A DNA stretch of 14,461 nucleotides from Candidatus Bathyarchaeota archaeon (lineage in GTDB: Archaea > Thermoproteota > Bathyarchaeia > 40CM-2-53-6 > RBG-13-38-9). The stretch lies in assembly GCA_018396565.1 (NCBI GenBank), contig JAGTQO010000030.1:1-14461 (forward strand), written 5' to 3'. Position numbers and translations under genes: made by a program. Shown here piece by piece: positions 13,787-14,461 of the stretch. Position 1 is the first letter of the stretch. The number at the start of each line of letters is the position of its first letter. The notes below the pieces were generated by a model that had not been told where the DNA came from, did no database searches, and was given only the letters and a program-made list of their open reading frames with translations.

Positions 13787-14075
13787 ATAGTTGCGTACTC
13801 TCAAAGGCCGATCTGACGAATCTGCTGAAGACTAACAGTCAGCATAGGCTCTGATAGAAGATTTATCATATGAAAGTAATGGTTGAAAGGAAGGTTTACT
13901 TCCAGTAGAGGGGTCCCGGATAAACATTCGGATGATCTTGGAGTTTATTTTGGCGGTCTCAAAGAGATTATGAGGAAGCGGTATGTTGCGACCCACCATT
14001 CGCTACGATTATACTCTTCTGGAACCGTTAAGTTTATTCTTTAATTTTTAGAATTTTAGAATAACCGAAGCAACC
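13787..14075. other. Intergenic stretch with a structured hairpin and a doubtful short frame
   Basis: 289 bp. TGCTGA (13823-13828) pairs with TCAGCA (13839-13844). An alternative fold is TGCT/AGCA enclosing GACT-AAC-AGTC with a 3-nt bulge, so this is an RNA-structure candidate without a T-run. A 53-codon frame from TTG 13883 to TAA 14042 has no recognisable family and no good SD. A T/A-rich block (14028-14062, including TTTAATTTTTAG) is the likely promoter for the next gene. Confidence 0.4.
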
Positions 14076-14461
14076 ATGAAGCCTTTGGAGATTATCCTGG
14101 GCCTGTCGAGGGTGAGGTTGTCTCAGAGGATACCTATAGTTGAGACAGCGGAGCTTCTAGAGCTACGTCATAAGAATCCCAAACTCCAACATACCCTCAT
14201 AAAACATGCTGAGGAGATTACGAAGAGGAGCTACTGGCAATTCAGTGGTGATGAGACGCTCCTAACCTATATCGGTGAGGCCCTGCTATCAAAAGAGTAT
14301 CTCGTTACCTCGGCTACTAGGATGAGGCTATCAAGGCTTGTGAACGATGTATGTGGGGATAAGCTGATCTATAATGGTTTCCAGCATGCTGTGAGGCCCC
14401 TATTCAAGGTCTCGGAGAGTCTTGAGGAGCTCTCAATCGCAGCTGGGCTCAAGGCTGGTCT
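14076..14461 (+). CDS. Unidentified protein, 3' truncated by window edge
   Basis: An ATG at 14076 opens a frame that runs without stops to the window end (128 residues visible). It begins MKPLEIILGLSRVRLSQRIP and is mainly helical and charged, with HKNPKLQHTLIKHAEEITKR and a stretch rich in LxxLxx repeats (ESLEELSIAAGLKAG) at the edge. No signal peptide, membrane segment or nucleotide-binding motif is visible. The promoter-like A+T block just upstream, coding-like composition and the absence of stops support a real gene. I do not recognise the family. Confidence 0.6.
   Translation, partial: MKPLEIILGLSRVRLSQRIPIVETAELLELRHKNPKLQHTLIKHAEEITKRSYWQFSGDETLLTYIGEALLSKEYLVTSATRMRLSRLVNDVCGDKLIYNGFQHAVRPLFKVSESLEELSIAAGLKAG

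Noticed and set aside
13801..13860. C/D-box small RNA (several CTGA motifs)
   Set aside because: No RTGATGA C-box is placed at the right distance, and CTGA alone is too common.
13883..14044. 53-codon frame from TTG 13883
   Set aside because: No clear SD, no family, and the promoter-like block of the next gene overlaps its end.
1..14461. CRISPR array, rRNA gene, insertion sequence with transposase
   Set aside because: No regularly spaced repeats, no rRNA-like sequence, and no recognisable transposase or integrase in any frame I read.

Overview
The window is archaeal. It carries a proteasome beta subunit next to a KH/beta-CASP ribonuclease (aCPSF1/FttA), an Sm-like protein next to ribosomal protein L37e, a Hef-type helicase, UPF0179, a PUA-domain protein of the Tma20/MCT-1 type, and a tRNA gene with a small bulge-helix-bulge-like intron at a non-canonical position. 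Heavy use of AGG/AGA and ATA codons, TTG/GTG starts and leaderless-looking promoters fits a TACK-group archaeon. Bathyarchaeia would be my guess, but that is an inference from style and not from a marker gene.

Layout. (1) 1-6351 is a dense housekeeping block: the C-terminal part of a Hef-like helicase, a long archaeal FKBP-type prolyl isomerase, UPF0179 (convergent with it and overlapping its 3' end), psmB, aCPSF1/FttA, then a PUA protein divergent from a SmAP-L37e pair. (2) 6463-6559 is a tRNA-Val(GAC) gene with an 18-nt insert in the D-loop. (3) 6560-10806, just 3' of the tRNA, is an accessory island. Its left part (to about 9180) is visibly more A+T rich. It holds a membrane metal-dependent hydrolase (DUF457-like), a broken Orc1/Cdc6 gene, a retropepsin-like gene fragment, about 600 bp of decayed sequence, and a three-gene unit of two small proteins and an actin-like ATPase, closed by a good hairpin/T-run terminator. 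(4) 10805-14461 returns to ordinary genes: a cupin and a DUF438-hemerythrin-PAS protein on the minus strand, then a stand-alone Toprim protein, a UPF0173 metallo-beta-lactamase-fold hydrolase, and the start of an unidentified protein cut by the window edge.

The island looks like the remains of an integrated replicon: a replication-initiator homologue, an actin-like ATPase of the kind used in plasmid segregation, and a position at the 3' end of a tRNA gene. Three of its genes carry lesions: a frameshift in orc1/cdc6 just before Walker A, a -1 frameshift in the first small gene, and an in-frame TAG in the actin gene. TAG is an ordinary terminal stop in several conserved genes here, so readthrough of the actin TAG is not the simplest reading. 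No integrase gene is visible. The most unusual signals are the D-loop tRNA intron, the lesion at a TTT TGA site in orc1/cdc6, and three alternating complementary segments around the actin ribosome-binding site that could form either a terminator-like hairpin or an SD-masking hairpin.
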